A stretch of DNA of 64,000 nucleotides from an uncultured Clostridia bacterium (GCA_947168885.1 CAMVNQ010000001.1:186001-250000), one strand, 5' to 3'. Numbered from the stretch's first letter, positions 25,396 to 35,747 are shown. Program-made: numbers and translations. The notes: generated from the sequence alone by a model not told the origin.

Positions 25396-26353
25396 GGAAA
25401 CTATCAAGCAGAACAGAAGGCTTTTCAGAACGTTCATTGTTTCTCTGGTCGTGACCTGCATACTCGGAGCCGTGCTTTGTGTCACAGCCTCCGCGCTGAG
25501 TGCCGATCCGGCTTCGGAGACAGAGGTGCTCGCGGAGACCCCGGGCGCGGAACAGGTCGACGAGTCGCTTTTAAAGAAGCTCATAGGGATAGACGGTTCA
25601 CAGACACTCGAAGTAATTCTTATAGTTACTGTTCTGTCGATAGCACCGTCTTTTCTTGTAATGGTGACCTCATTTACAAGAATAGTCATAGTATTCAGCT
25701 TCCTGAGAAACGCGATGCAGACCCAGTCGATCCCGCCAAACTCGGTATTAATGGGTCTTTCTCTGTTTTTAACGCTTTTTATTATGTGGCCTACGTTCTC
25801 CGACATAAACGAGAACGCTTATCAGCCATATTCGAGAGGCGAGATACAGATGAACGAGATGATAGACCGCTCTACGGATTCTCTCAAGACCTTCATGCTC
25901 AAGAACACGTCAAGGTCGAATATGCAGTTCTTCCTCGATCTGAAGGGAGCCGCTGTATATGAGTCGGAGCAGAGATCGGCAGAAAACGAGGGCGATACTG
26001 CGAATGACCAGTTCATTACCCCGCTTGAACCGATAGAGGATCTTACCGAGCGCACGCCCGTGAACCTCACCGAGACGCAGACCGAGCTTACGGAATATAT
26101 CGATCAGCTCGGACTTGAGACGGTCATACCTGCGTTCATACTGAGTGAGCTTACAAGAGCATTCCAGATGGGCTTTATGCTTTTCATACCCTTCCTCGTT
26201 ATCGACATAGTCGTTTCTTCAACGCTTATGGCTATGGGTATGATGATGCTTCCGCCTTCGATGATCTCTCTTCCGTTCAAGATTATGCTGTTTGTGCTTG
26301 TTGACGGCTGGCAGATGCTCGTAGGAACGCTCGTAAAGTCGTTCAATGTGTAG
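25388..26353 (+). CDS. fliP: Flagellar export gate protein FliP
   Basis: FliP forms the pentameric core of the export pore. The protein begins with a cleavable signal-like segment (about 12-40) and has the FliP signature blocks TSFTRIVIVFSFLRNAMQTQ and FLVIDIVVSSTLMAMGMMMLPP. The extracytoplasmic loop (about 150-225) is long, making 321 residues, more than the roughly 220-250 of many homologues. Confidence 0.94.
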   Translation: MIKETIKQNRRLFRTFIVSLVVTCILGAVLCVTASALSADPASETEVLAETPGAEQVDESLLKKLIGIDGSQTLEVILIVTVLSIAPSFLVMVTSFTRIVIVFSFLRNAMQTQSIPPNSVLMGLSLFLTLFIMWPTFSDINENAYQPYSRGEIQMNEMIDRSTDSLKTFMLKNTSRSNMQFFLDLKGAAVYESEQRSAENEGDTANDQFITPLEPIEDLTERTPVNLTETQTELTEYIDQLGLETVIPAFILSELTRAFQMGFMLFIPFLVIDIVVSSTLMAMGMMMLPPSMISLPFKIMLFVLVDGWQMLVGTLVKSFNV

Positions 26354-26378
26354 CGCGGATAAACGGAGATGATGTTCT

Positions 26379-26648
26379 ATGTCACAGGAACTTGTACTTG
26401 AGATATTCACAGAAGCTATATTGCTCGCGTTCAAGCTCGCGGTGCCGACGCTTCTCATAGCTATGCTCGTCGGACTTATCATAGCGATACTTCAGGCGGC
26501 GACACAGGTGCACGAGCAGACGCTCACATTTGCGCCGAAGGCTGTGATAGTGGCACTTGCGCTGCTTGCCATGGGACCGTGGATGTGTGCGAGCATCATA
26601 GATTTCTTCAACTATATAGTCGATCTTATGCAGAAAGTAACGCTTTAG
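26379..26648 (+). CDS. fliQ: Flagellar export gate protein FliQ
   Basis: An 89-residue protein with two hydrophobic hairpins, the usual FliQ size. The conserved stretch LIIAILQAATQVHEQTLTF is clear. It joins FliP and FliR in the export gate. It lies 12 bases upstream of fliR. Confidence 0.94.
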   Translation: MSQELVLEIFTEAILLAFKLAVPTLLIAMLVGLIIAILQAATQVHEQTLTFAPKAVIVALALLAMGPWMCASIIDFFNYIVDLMQKVTL

Positions 26649-26660
26649 CGGAGATAACAG

Positions 26661-27446
26661 ATGTTTGCGTGGGATACGATGTTAAGCAGCTTTACGCTGT
26701 TTCTGTTCGTTCTGTGCAGAACAACGGGTATTTTCACATTCAACCCGATATTCGCGCGGAACAACGTTCCGAACAACGTCAAGGCATTCATGTCGATCGT
26801 GTTTGCGGTCGTAATGACCGCAAGTTTCGGAGATATGGCTGTGCCGGAGTTCGAAGGGGTGTTCGGTTTTGTGCTGATAATCCTCAAAGAGCTCCTTATA
26901 GGACTTGTGTTCGGATTTTTCACGAATCTTATCATCACTGTCCTGCTTTATGGCGGTGAGATAATGGATACCGAGGTCGGTCTCGGTATGGCAAAGGCTT
27001 ATGACCCGGCAACGGGCGTGACCATGCCGGTATTCGGCAATTACTACTATTATCTGTTTATACTGTATTTTTTTCTGACGAACGGTCATCTGACATATCT
27101 GAAGCTTTTCTCGCTCTCATTCGAGACGATACCGATAGGTTATGCCATGACGGGCAATACCGTAAATCTTGCGTACATCATAGTCATGTACATGGGCACG
27201 GTGATGGAGCTCGCAATAAAGTTCGCTATGCCGATACTTGCGGTAGAGCTTATTGTCGAATTCTGTATGGGCGTTATAATGAAGGCTGTACCTACGATAC
27301 AGATTTTCGTTCTGAACGTGCATATTAAGCTCATAATGGGATTTGTGGTGCTGCTTGCGGCGGCAAGACCCATGTCGGAGTTCGTCGAGAAGCTTTTCGG
27401 GATACTGTGGGATAACCTTTATGCCGCGGCAGGTAATTTCGTCTGA
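26661..27446 (+). CDS. fliR: Flagellar export gate protein FliR
   Basis: A 261-residue membrane protein closing the FliP-FliQ-FliR gate complex. The N-terminal piece FLFVLCRTTGIFTFNPIF and the middle GLVFGFFTNLIITVLLYGGEIMD are family blocks. About six hydrophobic segments are visible. Gene order fliPQR-flhBA is the standard one. Confidence 0.93.
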   Translation: MFAWDTMLSSFTLFLFVLCRTTGIFTFNPIFARNNVPNNVKAFMSIVFAVVMTASFGDMAVPEFEGVFGFVLIILKELLIGLVFGFFTNLIITVLLYGGEIMDTEVGLGMAKAYDPATGVTMPVFGNYYYYLFILYFFLTNGHLTYLKLFSLSFETIPIGYAMTGNTVNLAYIIVMYMGTVMELAIKFAMPILAVELIVEFCMGVIMKAVPTIQIFVLNVHIKLIMGFVVLLAAARPMSEFVEKLFGILWDNLYAAAGNFV

Positions 27447-27467
27447 TCGGTAGGTGAGACTTAAAAT

Positions 27468-28586
27468 ATGCCGGGTGAAGAAAAAACCGAAAAAGCCACG
27501 CCGAAAAAACGACGTGACGCAAGAGAAAAAGAAGGTAAGGTACTTCAGAGCAAGGAGATAGTCACGGCGGTCTCGATACTCGGGACGTTCGCAGCTCTCG
27601 CAGCTCTGAGTTCATATATATTCATATCGCTCACAAAGGTCGTTACCAACGGTATAAGCGCCGTCGGGAACGAGTTCACCAACAATGTGGGAACATATCA
27701 GAACCTGTTCCTTAATGTCGTTAAGGACTGCGTGCTTATAGTTCTGCCGCTTTGCGTGATAGTCGCGTTCATCGTCGTTATCTCGGTTATGGCACAGACC
27801 CGCGGTCTTTTCACGATGAAGCCGCTCAAGCCCAAGTTCTCGAAGCTCAACCCCCTGAACGGCATCAAGAATATGTTCTCCGCACAGGCGGTCGTGGGCA
27901 TAGTTAAGGGCATCATCGAGCTCGCGGCGATAATCGCCATTGTCTATGGTCAGGTCGAGAGCCGGCTTACCGAGATAGTCAGTCTCGTTGATACCGAACC
28001 GATATACGCGGTCGTATATATCGCAAATTCAGTTTTCAGCATAATAATGATCCTCTGCATCATCTTCGTGTTTGTAGCCGCGGGAGACTTCCTTTTCCAG
28101 TGGTGGCAGTTTGAGAAGAACCTCAAGATGTCGAAGCAGGAAGTCAAGGACGAGTACAAGCAGATGGAAGGTGACCCGCAGATAAAGGGAAAGATCAAGC
28201 AGAAACAGCGTGAAATGGCACAGGCTCGTATGATGGAGCAGGTGCCTTCGGCAGATGTCGTGGTAAGAAACCCTACACACTATGCCGTAGCGCTCAAATA
28301 TAACATCGAAGAAGCGGACTCCGAGGCCGCGCCCCGTGTTGTCGCGAAAGGACAGGATTCCCTCGCGCTGCGCATAATAAAGATAGCCGAGGAGAACAAC
28401 GTCTATATCACAGAGAACCGCGCCCTTGCAAGAGAGCTTTACGAAACAGTAGATCTGGGACGCGAGATACCGTCAAAACTATTCAACGCCGTCGCGGTCA
28501 TACTGACCGAGATGTACACGGCAAAGGGTATAATAAACAGTGTCACAAAAGCGGCGGACAAACGCCGGTTCGGCGGCAGAGGATAA
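27468..28586 (+). CDS. flhB: Flagellar export apparatus protein FlhB
   Basis: FlhB controls the substrate switch together with FliK. The 372-residue protein starts with the basic segment EEKTEKATPKKRRDAREKEG, has four membrane helices, and contains the self-cleavage site VVRNPTHYAVAL near residue 267. The cytoplasmic domain ends normally. Confidence 0.96.
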   Translation: MPGEEKTEKATPKKRRDAREKEGKVLQSKEIVTAVSILGTFAALAALSSYIFISLTKVVTNGISAVGNEFTNNVGTYQNLFLNVVKDCVLIVLPLCVIVAFIVVISVMAQTRGLFTMKPLKPKFSKLNPLNGIKNMFSAQAVVGIVKGIIELAAIIAIVYGQVESRLTEIVSLVDTEPIYAVVYIANSVFSIIMILCIIFVFVAAGDFLFQWWQFEKNLKMSKQEVKDEYKQMEGDPQIKGKIKQKQREMAQARMMEQVPSADVVVRNPTHYAVALKYNIEEADSEAAPRVVAKGQDSLALRIIKIAEENNVYITENRALARELYETVDLGREIPSKLFNAVAVILTEMYTAKGIINSVTKAADKRRFGGRG

Positions 28587-28648
28587 GCGTGCAACTGTAA
28601 TGGACTGCGTATGATGTATCATAGCGCAAAGGAGGTCCGGAAAGATAA

Positions 28649-30730
28649 ATGATCAAAAGAATATTCAGCAATGTATTTGCTGTGTTCGTAATTTTTATCA
28701 TTCTGGCTCTCATCATACCGCTCAACGGTATAATGGGAGGAGCGCTCCTTGACTTCCTTCTGCTGGTAAATATAGGACTTTCGCTTGTAATTCTTCTTCT
28801 GACAATGTACACGAAGGAAGCTCTCGAATTCTCGATCTTCCCGACTATACTTCTTATAACCACCGTTTTCAGACTTGCACTTAACGTCTCGACCACGCGA
28901 GGAATACTAAGCACCGGACACGCGGGCTCGGTAATACAGACGTTCGGCGAGTTCGTAATGGGCGGTGACCCGGTAGTAGGATTTATCATATTCATAATCA
29001 TATTCCTCGCGAACTTCCTTGTTATCACAAAGGGTTCCGAGCGAGTTTCCGAAGTTGCTGCGAGATTCACCCTCGACGCTATGCCCGGTAAGCAGATGGC
29101 GATAGACGCCGACCTGAACACCGGCGCCATAACCGATGAGGAAGCCAAGATACGCCGTTCGAAGATCCAGCGTGAAGCCGATTTCTTCGGTTCCATGGAC
29201 GGTGCCACGAAGTTCGTAAAGGGCGACGCGATAATGTCAATAATCACATCGCTGATAAACCTTATCGGCGGCGCGATAATCGGTATAGTCGGCGGCGCGG
29301 ACATAGACACGGTAATGAGCACATACTCGCTCGCTACCGTAGGTGACGGGCTCTGCTCACAGATACCGTCCCTGCTCATATCCGTCGCGACCGGTATGGT
29401 AGTTACCCGTACCGCGAGTGAAGGAAGCTTCAACGAGGACGTCAAGACCTCGTTCACGCAGAATCCTGTCGTATTTATCATAACGGGTATCGTAATGCTC
29501 GTTCTTATGCTTGTTCCGGGATTCCCGAAGCCCATACTTGCTATTCTCGGCGCTGCGCTCATCTATGGCGGCGTGTTCATCAGGCGGAGAAAAGCAGGCG
29601 AGGCACAGGAAACTGCTGCGGCAGAGGCTGCAAAGCAGATGGAGGAGGCGCGGGAACAGAAGCCCACTACCGATACCGATTATTACAGAGATATAGACAA
29701 CGTTTTCAAGCTTTTAAGCGTCGAGCAGATAGAAATGGAGTTCGGTTACAGTCTCCTGCATCTTGTCGATGAGCGCAGCGGCGGAAACTTCATAGAACGT
29801 GTCGTTCTTTTCAGAAAGCAGTTCGCAATGGATATGGGTATGGTAATACCGTCTGTGCGAATGCGCGATAATCCGGATATTAACCCGAACCAGTACATAA
29901 TAAAGATAAAAGGCGAAGAGGTCGCGCGCGGCGAGATCCTCGTTGACCATTACCTCGCTCTTGACAACGGCGATGTTTCAATGCCCGTTGACGGTATTGA
30001 CACGATAGAGCCGGCGTTCGGCATCCCCGCAAGGTGGATAAGCGAGGATAAGAAAGTCGCCGCGGATGTTGCAGGCTATACGCTCATAGACCCGGTATCG
30101 GTAATGATAACCCACCTTTCCGAGGTCATAAAGGCGCATTGCTCCGAGATACTTACCCGTCAGGACGTCAAGACCATGGTCGAGAACATCAAGAAGACGA
30201 ACGCGACTATTGTCGAGGATCTTGTCCCGAACATCATCTCTTACGGTTATCTCCAGAAGGTTCTCTCCATGCTGCTGCGTGAGGGCGTTCCGATAAGGGA
30301 TATGGAGACGATACTCGAAACACTAAGCGACCATGTGAACAACATGAAGGACATCGACATCACCGTCGAGTATATACGCCAGGCTCTCAAGCGCACGATC
30401 ACAAGGCGCTTTGCCGAGGCAAACTCGCTTCGTGTCATAACCATAGACCCGAGGATAGAGGATATGATAGTTTCGAGCGTCAAGAAGTCGGATCAGGGAA
30501 GCTATCTGTCAATGGATCCCGACACTATCCAGCGCATAGTCGGCAAGACTACCGACGAGGTGAACAAGATAAAGGACGTTATCCCGAATGTCATCATACT
30601 TACGTCGCCTATCGTAAGAGTTTATTTCAAAAAGCTTATAGATCAGTTCCTTCAGAATATCACCGTGCTTTCGTACAGTGAGATAGACAGCACCACACAG
30701 ATACAGTCTGTCGGAAGCATATCGCTGTAA
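28649..30730 (+). CDS. flhA: Flagellar export apparatus protein FlhA
   Basis: FlhA is the large export-gate subunit that docks cargo-chaperone complexes. The 693 residues comprise eight N-terminal membrane helices (to about 325), the FHIPEP signature region around FVKGDAIMSIITSLINLIGG (split at residue level), and a soluble C-terminal domain. The next gene is sigD: flhF and flhG, which usually follow flhA in Firmicutes, are missing here. Confidence 0.96.
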   Translation: MIKRIFSNVFAVFVIFIILALIIPLNGIMGGALLDFLLLVNIGLSLVILLLTMYTKEALEFSIFPTILLITTVFRLALNVSTTRGILSTGHAGSVIQTFGEFVMGGDPVVGFIIFIIIFLANFLVITKGSERVSEVAARFTLDAMPGKQMAIDADLNTGAITDEEAKIRRSKIQREADFFGSMDGATKFVKGDAIMSIITSLINLIGGAIIGIVGGADIDTVMSTYSLATVGDGLCSQIPSLLISVATGMVVTRTASEGSFNEDVKTSFTQNPVVFIITGIVMLVLMLVPGFPKPILAILGAALIYGGVFIRRRKAGEAQETAAAEAAKQMEEAREQKPTTDTDYYRDIDNVFKLLSVEQIEMEFGYSLLHLVDERSGGNFIERVVLFRKQFAMDMGMVIPSVRMRDNPDINPNQYIIKIKGEEVARGEILVDHYLALDNGDVSMPVDGIDTIEPAFGIPARWISEDKKVAADVAGYTLIDPVSVMITHLSEVIKAHCSEILTRQDVKTMVENIKKTNATIVEDLVPNIISYGYLQKVLSMLLREGVPIRDMETILETLSDHVNNMKDIDITVEYIRQALKRTITRRFAEANSLRVITIDPRIEDMIVSSVKKSDQGSYLSMDPDTIQRIVGKTTDEVNKIKDVIPNVIILTSPIVRVYFKKLIDQFLQNITVLSYSEIDSTTQIQSVGSISL

Positions 30731-30788
30731 AGGGGAACTGTTCCGCACATCATGAAGCGGAGAAGCACCGAAAGGAGGCGGGCTCTCG

Positions 30789-31529
30789 ATGGCTGAATAC
30801 GATGCCGCAGCTGCGATACGCGAATACCGCGAAACGCACGATATAAACCTGAGAAACGACATTGTCATGCGTTATCTTGAGCTTGTCCGCGTGATAGCGC
30901 TTTCGCTCAGGAATGTTTACATAAAATACGCCGGTACGGACGATATTATCAACGAGGGCGTGATAGCTCTCATATCGGCGATAGACAGCTTTGACCCGGA
31001 CAGAGGAGTAAAGTTCGAGACTTATGCGAACATAAAGGTAAAAGGCGCGATAGTCGATTTTGTAAGAAAACAGGACTGGATACCCCGGAATGTAAGAAAT
31101 TTCGGCAGGGAACTCGATGTCGCGTACAATGAGCTGTTCAACAAGCTCGGACGGCACCCGAAGAACGCCGAGCTTGCGGAGCATCTCGGCATATCCCGTG
31201 AAAAGCTCGAAAAGCAGATGGCGGAGTCGGCAGGCGCAGTAACGCTTTCATTCGAGGAACTGCTCTATGAGGACAACTTCGATGTTATGGAGAGCGGAGA
31301 CCTTGCGGATAAGGCACTCTATGAGAATGAGCTGCGCCAGATGATCGCGAAGGCGATAGAAGAGCTGAGTCCTAAAGCCAGACAGGTCATAACGCTTTAT
31401 TACTACGAAAAGATCAAATTCGGCGAGATAGCGAAGGTACTCGGTATAACAGAGTCCCGCGTCTGCCAGATACACTCGAAGGCTGTGCTTTATCTTAAGC
31501 GTGCGCTTTCGGAATATATGGAAAAATAA
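30789..31529 (+). CDS. sigD: RNA polymerase sigma factor SigD/FliA type
   Basis: A 246-residue flagellar sigma factor that drives late motility genes. Region 2 (about 25-95; DDIINEGVIALISAIDSF, IKVKGAIVDFVRKQDWIPR) and region 4 (about 190-240; ITLYYYEKIKFGEIAKVLGITESRVCQ) are complete, with region 3 between. The start follows AAAGGAGG. I saw no clear sigma-D consensus promoter in this window, so its targets are probably elsewhere. Confidence 0.94.
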   Translation: MAEYDAAAAIREYRETHDINLRNDIVMRYLELVRVIALSLRNVYIKYAGTDDIINEGVIALISAIDSFDPDRGVKFETYANIKVKGAIVDFVRKQDWIPRNVRNFGRELDVAYNELFNKLGRHPKNAELAEHLGISREKLEKQMAESAGAVTLSFEELLYEDNFDVMESGDLADKALYENELRQMIAKAIEELSPKARQVITLYYYEKIKFGEIAKVLGITESRVCQIHSKAVLYLKRALSEYMEK

Positions 31530-31559
31530 TTTATTATGCATTGAAAAAGGGGTGTGGGT

Positions 31560-32297
31560 ATGCTCAGAGGATACTACAATGCGGCACAGGGCATGATAGT
31601 CAAGCAGCGCCAGCTCGATGCCATCGGCAACAACATCGCGAATATAAATACATCGGGTTACCGCAAGGACGAGATCATCACAAACACGTTCCTTGACGAA
31701 CTTATTCTCGTCAACGAGCGCAAAGAGACTTCGGGACATCTGCTCCAGACTTACGCCGATGTATCCAAGACCAATCTTGAACAGAGCAATTTCACATACA
31801 CCGACAGCAATTTCGATGTAGCGATATACGGCAACGTATATTTCAACATACGCGGCAGGAACGGCAATATCTACCAGACCCGCAACGGTCAGTGGGAGCT
31901 TGACGGCGACGGCTATCTAATCCTCGGAAAGGCAGGGCGTGTACAGGGTCAGAACGGAGACATACGTCTCGGCACGGACGATTTCGAGATACGCAACGAC
32001 GGCACGATACTCGTGAACGGCGAAGAGTTCGACCGGCTGCTCCTGTCCTATATCCCGCCGGATGCGGACGTTGACAAGCTCGGCAACAACCTGATGCTCT
32101 ACAACGGCAACGGTGCTATACCCGAAGGCGAGTTTTTCGACGTTATACAGGGTGCGTGGGAGCATTCAAACGTTGACGGCAACAAGGAGATAACCCAGAT
32201 GATGGAGGCGCACAGGCTCTATCAGGCAAACAGCCAGATACTCAAGCAGTTCGACCAGATCAACTCGAAGGCACAGCAGATAGCGGAAGTAAGCTGA
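31560..32297 (+). CDS. flgF: Flagellar basal-body rod protein, FlgF/FlgG type
   Basis: A 245-residue rod-type protein. The N-terminal rod motif is clear (GYYNAAQGMIVKQRQLDAIG, then NNIANINTSGYRKDE), and the C-terminal coil ends EITQMMEAHRLYQANSQILK. It corresponds by position to Bacillus flhO. ATG 31560 lies 7 bases after AAAGGGG; a GTG six bases earlier is also in frame. Which of the two adjacent rod genes is FlgF or FlgG in function is uncertain. Confidence 0.78.
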   Translation: MLRGYYNAAQGMIVKQRQLDAIGNNIANINTSGYRKDEIITNTFLDELILVNERKETSGHLLQTYADVSKTNLEQSNFTYTDSNFDVAIYGNVYFNIRGRNGNIYQTRNGQWELDGDGYLILGKAGRVQGQNGDIRLGTDDFEIRNDGTILVNGEEFDRLLLSYIPPDADVDKLGNNLMLYNGNGAIPEGEFFDVIQGAWEHSNVDGNKEITQMMEAHRLYQANSQILKQFDQINSKAQQIAEVS

Positions 32298-32322
32298 CGG
32301 CTGACCGGATAAGGAGAGATAT

Positions 32323-33147
32323 ATGAATATATCGTTTTATACGGGCGCTGCTGGTATGATAACCCAGCAGGAGGGAATGAACATCTATTCCCACAACATC
32401 GCCAATGTAAATACCGTAGGCTATAAATCGCTCCGCCCGAGCTTTGCGGACTGCATTTATGAGGTCTATCGCAGGACAGAGCCAGAATGGCAGACAGGCC
32501 ACGGTCAGTACATAATGAAGACAGATTTCATGTGGGAGCAGGGCAGCTTCGTTATGAGCGAGCAGGGTCTTGACTACGCTATCCCCGGCGAGAGCTTCTT
32601 CATGGTGCGTGACGAGCGCGGAGATACATATCTCACCCGCGACGGAGCATTCCAGATGACGCAGATCGATGACCATTGGGAGCTTGTAAACGGGCGCGGA
32701 GAATTCGTTCTCGACAACGACGGGAACCACATCGTCATACCGTTCACATCGAACGGCGGCTCGGTGTCGAAGGAGGACGAGACCGGAAACGGCACTATTC
32801 CCGACGCTGCGGGAAGAGAGGACATAAATACCGTCCGCGACGACAGAGAAACGAATGTTGTCGATTATGAAGAGCTTACAAAAAGGATCGGGCTTTTCGA
32901 TGTACCGAACAACTGGGGACTCGACCAGAACGAGGACAACCATTTCAGGGTAACACCACGTTCAGGTGATCCGGTTGCTGTCGCGGATACTGAAAGAGAG
33001 CTCGTCCGCGGCGCACTTGAGATGTCAACGGTGGATCTCGCGTCCGAAATGGTGCATCTCATCGAGACCCAGCGTTCATATCAGCTCAACGCGAGAGTTG
33101 TCACCACCTCTGACGAGCTGATGAATATTGCAAACACATTAAGATGA
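32323..33147 (+). CDS. flgG: Flagellar basal-body rod protein, FlgF/FlgG type
   Basis: The second rod protein, 274 residues. N-terminal pattern AAGMITQQEGMNIYSHNIAN and C-terminal EMSTVDLASEMVHLIETQRS are typical of the family, and the protein pairs with the gene before it as flhO-flhP do in Bacillus. A charged, Glu/Asp/Arg-rich middle (about 150-190) departs from the usual FlgG sequence. Confidence 0.78.
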   Translation: MNISFYTGAAGMITQQEGMNIYSHNIANVNTVGYKSLRPSFADCIYEVYRRTEPEWQTGHGQYIMKTDFMWEQGSFVMSEQGLDYAIPGESFFMVRDERGDTYLTRDGAFQMTQIDDHWELVNGRGEFVLDNDGNHIVIPFTSNGGSVSKEDETGNGTIPDAAGREDINTVRDDRETNVVDYEELTKRIGLFDVPNNWGLDQNEDNHFRVTPRSGDPVAVADTERELVRGALEMSTVDLASEMVHLIETQRSYQLNARVVTTSDELMNIANTLR

Positions 33148-33182
33148 CAGGTAAAATAAACCGGAAAGGAAATAACGGATAA

Positions 33183-33803
33183 ATGGCTATTGGAAAATAT
33201 GAAGATCTCAACGCTATGCAGATAGACGTTCTGAGAGAAGTTGGAAACATAGGATCAGGAAATGCGACGACAGCTCTGTCGTCAATGGTCGGAAAGATGA
33301 TAGACATCGAAGTCCCGAACGTAGAGGTGCTCGGTTTCAATGAGGCTATCGAGGCGGTTGGCGGACCCGAAAAGGTCATTGCCGGCGTTCTCATCAGAAT
33401 AAACGGCGATGTTGACGGAATGATAATGTTCCTTTTCGAACAGAACCTTATAGCGCTTATCTCGGAAACCTTCTTCGGTGCTGCGCCGGAGAACATAACT
33501 GCGCTGAACGAGGCGGAGCTTTCCGCTCTTACCGAAATGGGCAATATCATGGCGGGTTCTTACGTGAACGCCATATCCCAGCTTGCCGGACTTACTATAG
33601 ACGTTGAGCCGCCGATGATGACGATAGATATGCTTGGTGCGATAATGAGCGTACCGGCAATAGAAATGGGTGAAATGGGAGATAAGCTTCTTTTCATTGA
33701 CAACAATATGATAATAGACAGCACAAGCATTCAGTCGAAGATGCTGCTTTTACCGACTATTGACTCTCTTGATCATCTGCTCGGAAAGCTGGGTGTTGCG
33801 TAA
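33183..33803 (+). CDS. cheC: Chemotaxis phosphatase CheC
   Basis: CheC dephosphorylates CheY and is stimulated by CheD. Both active-site helices carry the E-x2-N pair (LREVGNIGSGNATTALSSM and LTEMGNIMAGSYVNAISQL), so the protein should be active. Length 206 is normal. Its stop codon overlaps the cheD start (TAATG), as expected for a CheC-CheD pair made in fixed ratio. Confidence 0.95.
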   Translation: MAIGKYEDLNAMQIDVLREVGNIGSGNATTALSSMVGKMIDIEVPNVEVLGFNEAIEAVGGPEKVIAGVLIRINGDVDGMIMFLFEQNLIALISETFFGAAPENITALNEAELSALTEMGNIMAGSYVNAISQLAGLTIDVEPPMMTIDMLGAIMSVPAIEMGEMGDKLLFIDNNMIIDSTSIQSKMLLLPTIDSLDHLLGKLGVA

Positions 33804-34285
33804 TGGGTCAGAAATTAGTCGTAGGAATATCAGACTGGAAGGTCGGGCGCGGCGACGATATAATCGTTACATACGCTCTCGGCTCGTGCATCGGCACCTG
33901 CCTTTATGACAAGACTACGGGTATAGCCGGACTTTCACACATAATGCTTCCTGACAGCACAGCTATCATCGACGGTCACACAACGAGAATGAAATTCGCG
34001 GATACTGCGCTTCCGGATATGGTTGACCGAATGAAGGCGATGGGTGCGAACATACCCGCTCTCAAGGCAAAGATCGCGGGGGGCGCGGTAATGTTCCAGA
34101 CTTCGAATTCTCGCTTCAATATAGGTGAGCGAAACATAGAAGCAGTAAAAGCGGCGCTTGCCAAGCTCAGGATACCGATACTTGCACAGGATGTGGGTCT
34201 TAATTACGGACGTACAATGACTATGTGGGCGGAGAACGGAGCTGTCGAGATAAGCTCCACCGTTATGGGAAAGAAGATGCTGTAA
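33803..34285 (+). CDS. cheD: Chemoreceptor glutamine deamidase CheD
   Basis: CheD deamidates receptor glutamines and binds CheC. The catalytic Cys lies in TYALGSCIGTCLYD (about residue 31), the His in GLSHIMLPDS (about 48), and a Thr downstream completes the set. Length 160. cheA, cheB, cheW and receptors are not in the window, so the rest of the chemotaxis pathway is encoded elsewhere. Confidence 0.95.
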   Translation: MGQKLVVGISDWKVGRGDDIIVTYALGSCIGTCLYDKTTGIAGLSHIMLPDSTAIIDGHTTRMKFADTALPDMVDRMKAMGANIPALKAKIAGGAVMFQTSNSRFNIGERNIEAVKAALAKLRIPILAQDVGLNYGRTMTMWAENGAVEISSTVMGKKML

Positions 34286-34304
34286 GGGTCGCGGAGGATC
34301 GCCA

Positions 34305-35747
34305 ATGGAAGAAGATCTTAAAAAGCTTGACGACCTGTTTGACAGCATCATAGATGAGATCATCCACCCCGAGAAAGCCGGAAGCTATAAAAATCCGTTC
34401 GTCGAGAAAAAAACGAACAAGATCGCCGAACTTTCCGAGGCTGTCACCGTCATCATGGTAAGGATCTCCGAAGACAGTATGGCGGCTTACGCTACAGTCA
34501 TCTCAAAGAACGAAGCTCATAAGCCTTTCCGCGCGGACGACATTATGCGTGTGGCATCGTCGAACGGTGTTTTCTACGGCATAGATGAAGCTGCGGTCAA
34601 CGAAATGGTGGAAAAGCAGCTCATCAATACCGAGGTGCAGATCGCCGCGGGAAACGAACCGGTCCCCGGAAATGACGGTCGTATCACGATGAAGGTCGAA
34701 ATAAAGGAGGGGCATGAGCTCCGAGGTATAACCGCAGGCACGGAGATATGTCATGTAATCGCCCCGAAAGCGGGTCGCGACGGTAAGGATGTCCGCGGAA
34801 GGATGCTCCCTGCAGTGGCAGGAAAGGCCATCGACATCAACGCAGGTGAGGGTATTGTCAAAAGAGGCGGCCGGTATTTTGCCGAGTACGATGGTACTCT
34901 TATACTACGTGAGGGCGTTTACAGCATCGTTGACGAAATGGTCCTCGATAAGAACGTCGATCAGTCGTCGGGTATAATAGGCTACGGCGGTACCATAATA
35001 ATCAACGGCAACGTTTCCGGCAAGGCGGTCATCCGCGCAGGCAGAAGCGTTATTGTTCACGGTAACGTCGGCAACTCGGTCATAGAAGCGGAAAAGGATA
35101 TATACATTGACGGAAGAGTCAATGATGCGTCTATTTCAGCTACGGACGGAGGAATCTACGGCACCGAGTTCTTCAACAGCACGCTTGTAGCGGGCGGATC
35201 GGTTAAAGCGTCGGTAATTGAAGGCTGTATGGTAAAGTGCGTTACCGGTATTGACTGTATGAGCGGTTTCGGCAGAATAACCGGCGGCGAAATCTACTGT
35301 GCAGGAGATATAAACTGTCTGACTGCAGGTTCAAGAGAGCACACCGAGACGCATATCACGCTGGGCGACAGCACCGAGTTCACGAATGAGATCAGAGCAC
35401 TCGAATTACAGGTCGCCAAGATCGACGGTGAGATCGCGGCAATAAACGATCAGGTCAACCAGATACGCGAGAGAGAGAAGCAAGGAACAGCAACGCTTGA
35501 GGACGAGAGCTTCCTTGAAGCGGCAATGCGTATCCGTGCGCAAAAGACCGCGGAGAAGAGCCCTATATCCGAGCGCGTTAAGCGGCTTGCCGCGATAATC
35601 GCGTCTGCGGATAAGGCGACCATAAGAACAAAGACTATGATGTATGGCGGCTGCTTCCTGAAAGTGTGCGGATTTACGCAGATCATAAACTCTGACAGGT
35701 CTCACGCGACGGTTTACTCGAACGGCAGTAATGTAATAGTAAAATAA
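34305..35747 (+). CDS. FapA family (DUF342) polymer-forming-like protein
   Basis: A 480-residue cytoplasmic protein. The central part (about 125-345) has the FapA pattern: TAGTEICHVIAPKAGRDGKD, then a right-handed helix of short repeats (IINGNVSGKAVIRAGRSVIV, VHGNVGNSVIEAEKDIYIDG). A coiled-coil segment (about 365-430) follows. FapA-domain proteins occur in motility operons of several Clostridia and Vibrio, with no settled role; a link to polar or motor assembly is inference. It is followed by the operon terminator. Confidence 0.85.
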   Translation: MEEDLKKLDDLFDSIIDEIIHPEKAGSYKNPFVEKKTNKIAELSEAVTVIMVRISEDSMAAYATVISKNEAHKPFRADDIMRVASSNGVFYGIDEAAVNEMVEKQLINTEVQIAAGNEPVPGNDGRITMKVEIKEGHELRGITAGTEICHVIAPKAGRDGKDVRGRMLPAVAGKAIDINAGEGIVKRGGRYFAEYDGTLILREGVYSIVDEMVLDKNVDQSSGIIGYGGTIIINGNVSGKAVIRAGRSVIVHGNVGNSVIEAEKDIYIDGRVNDASISATDGGIYGTEFFNSTLVAGGSVKASVIEGCMVKCVTGIDCMSGFGRITGGEIYCAGDINCLTAGSREHTETHITLGDSTEFTNEIRALELQVAKIDGEIAAINDQVNQIREREKQGTATLEDESFLEAAMRIRAQKTAEKSPISERVKRLAAIIASADKATIRTKTMMYGGCFLKVCGFTQIINSDRSHATVYSNGSNVIVK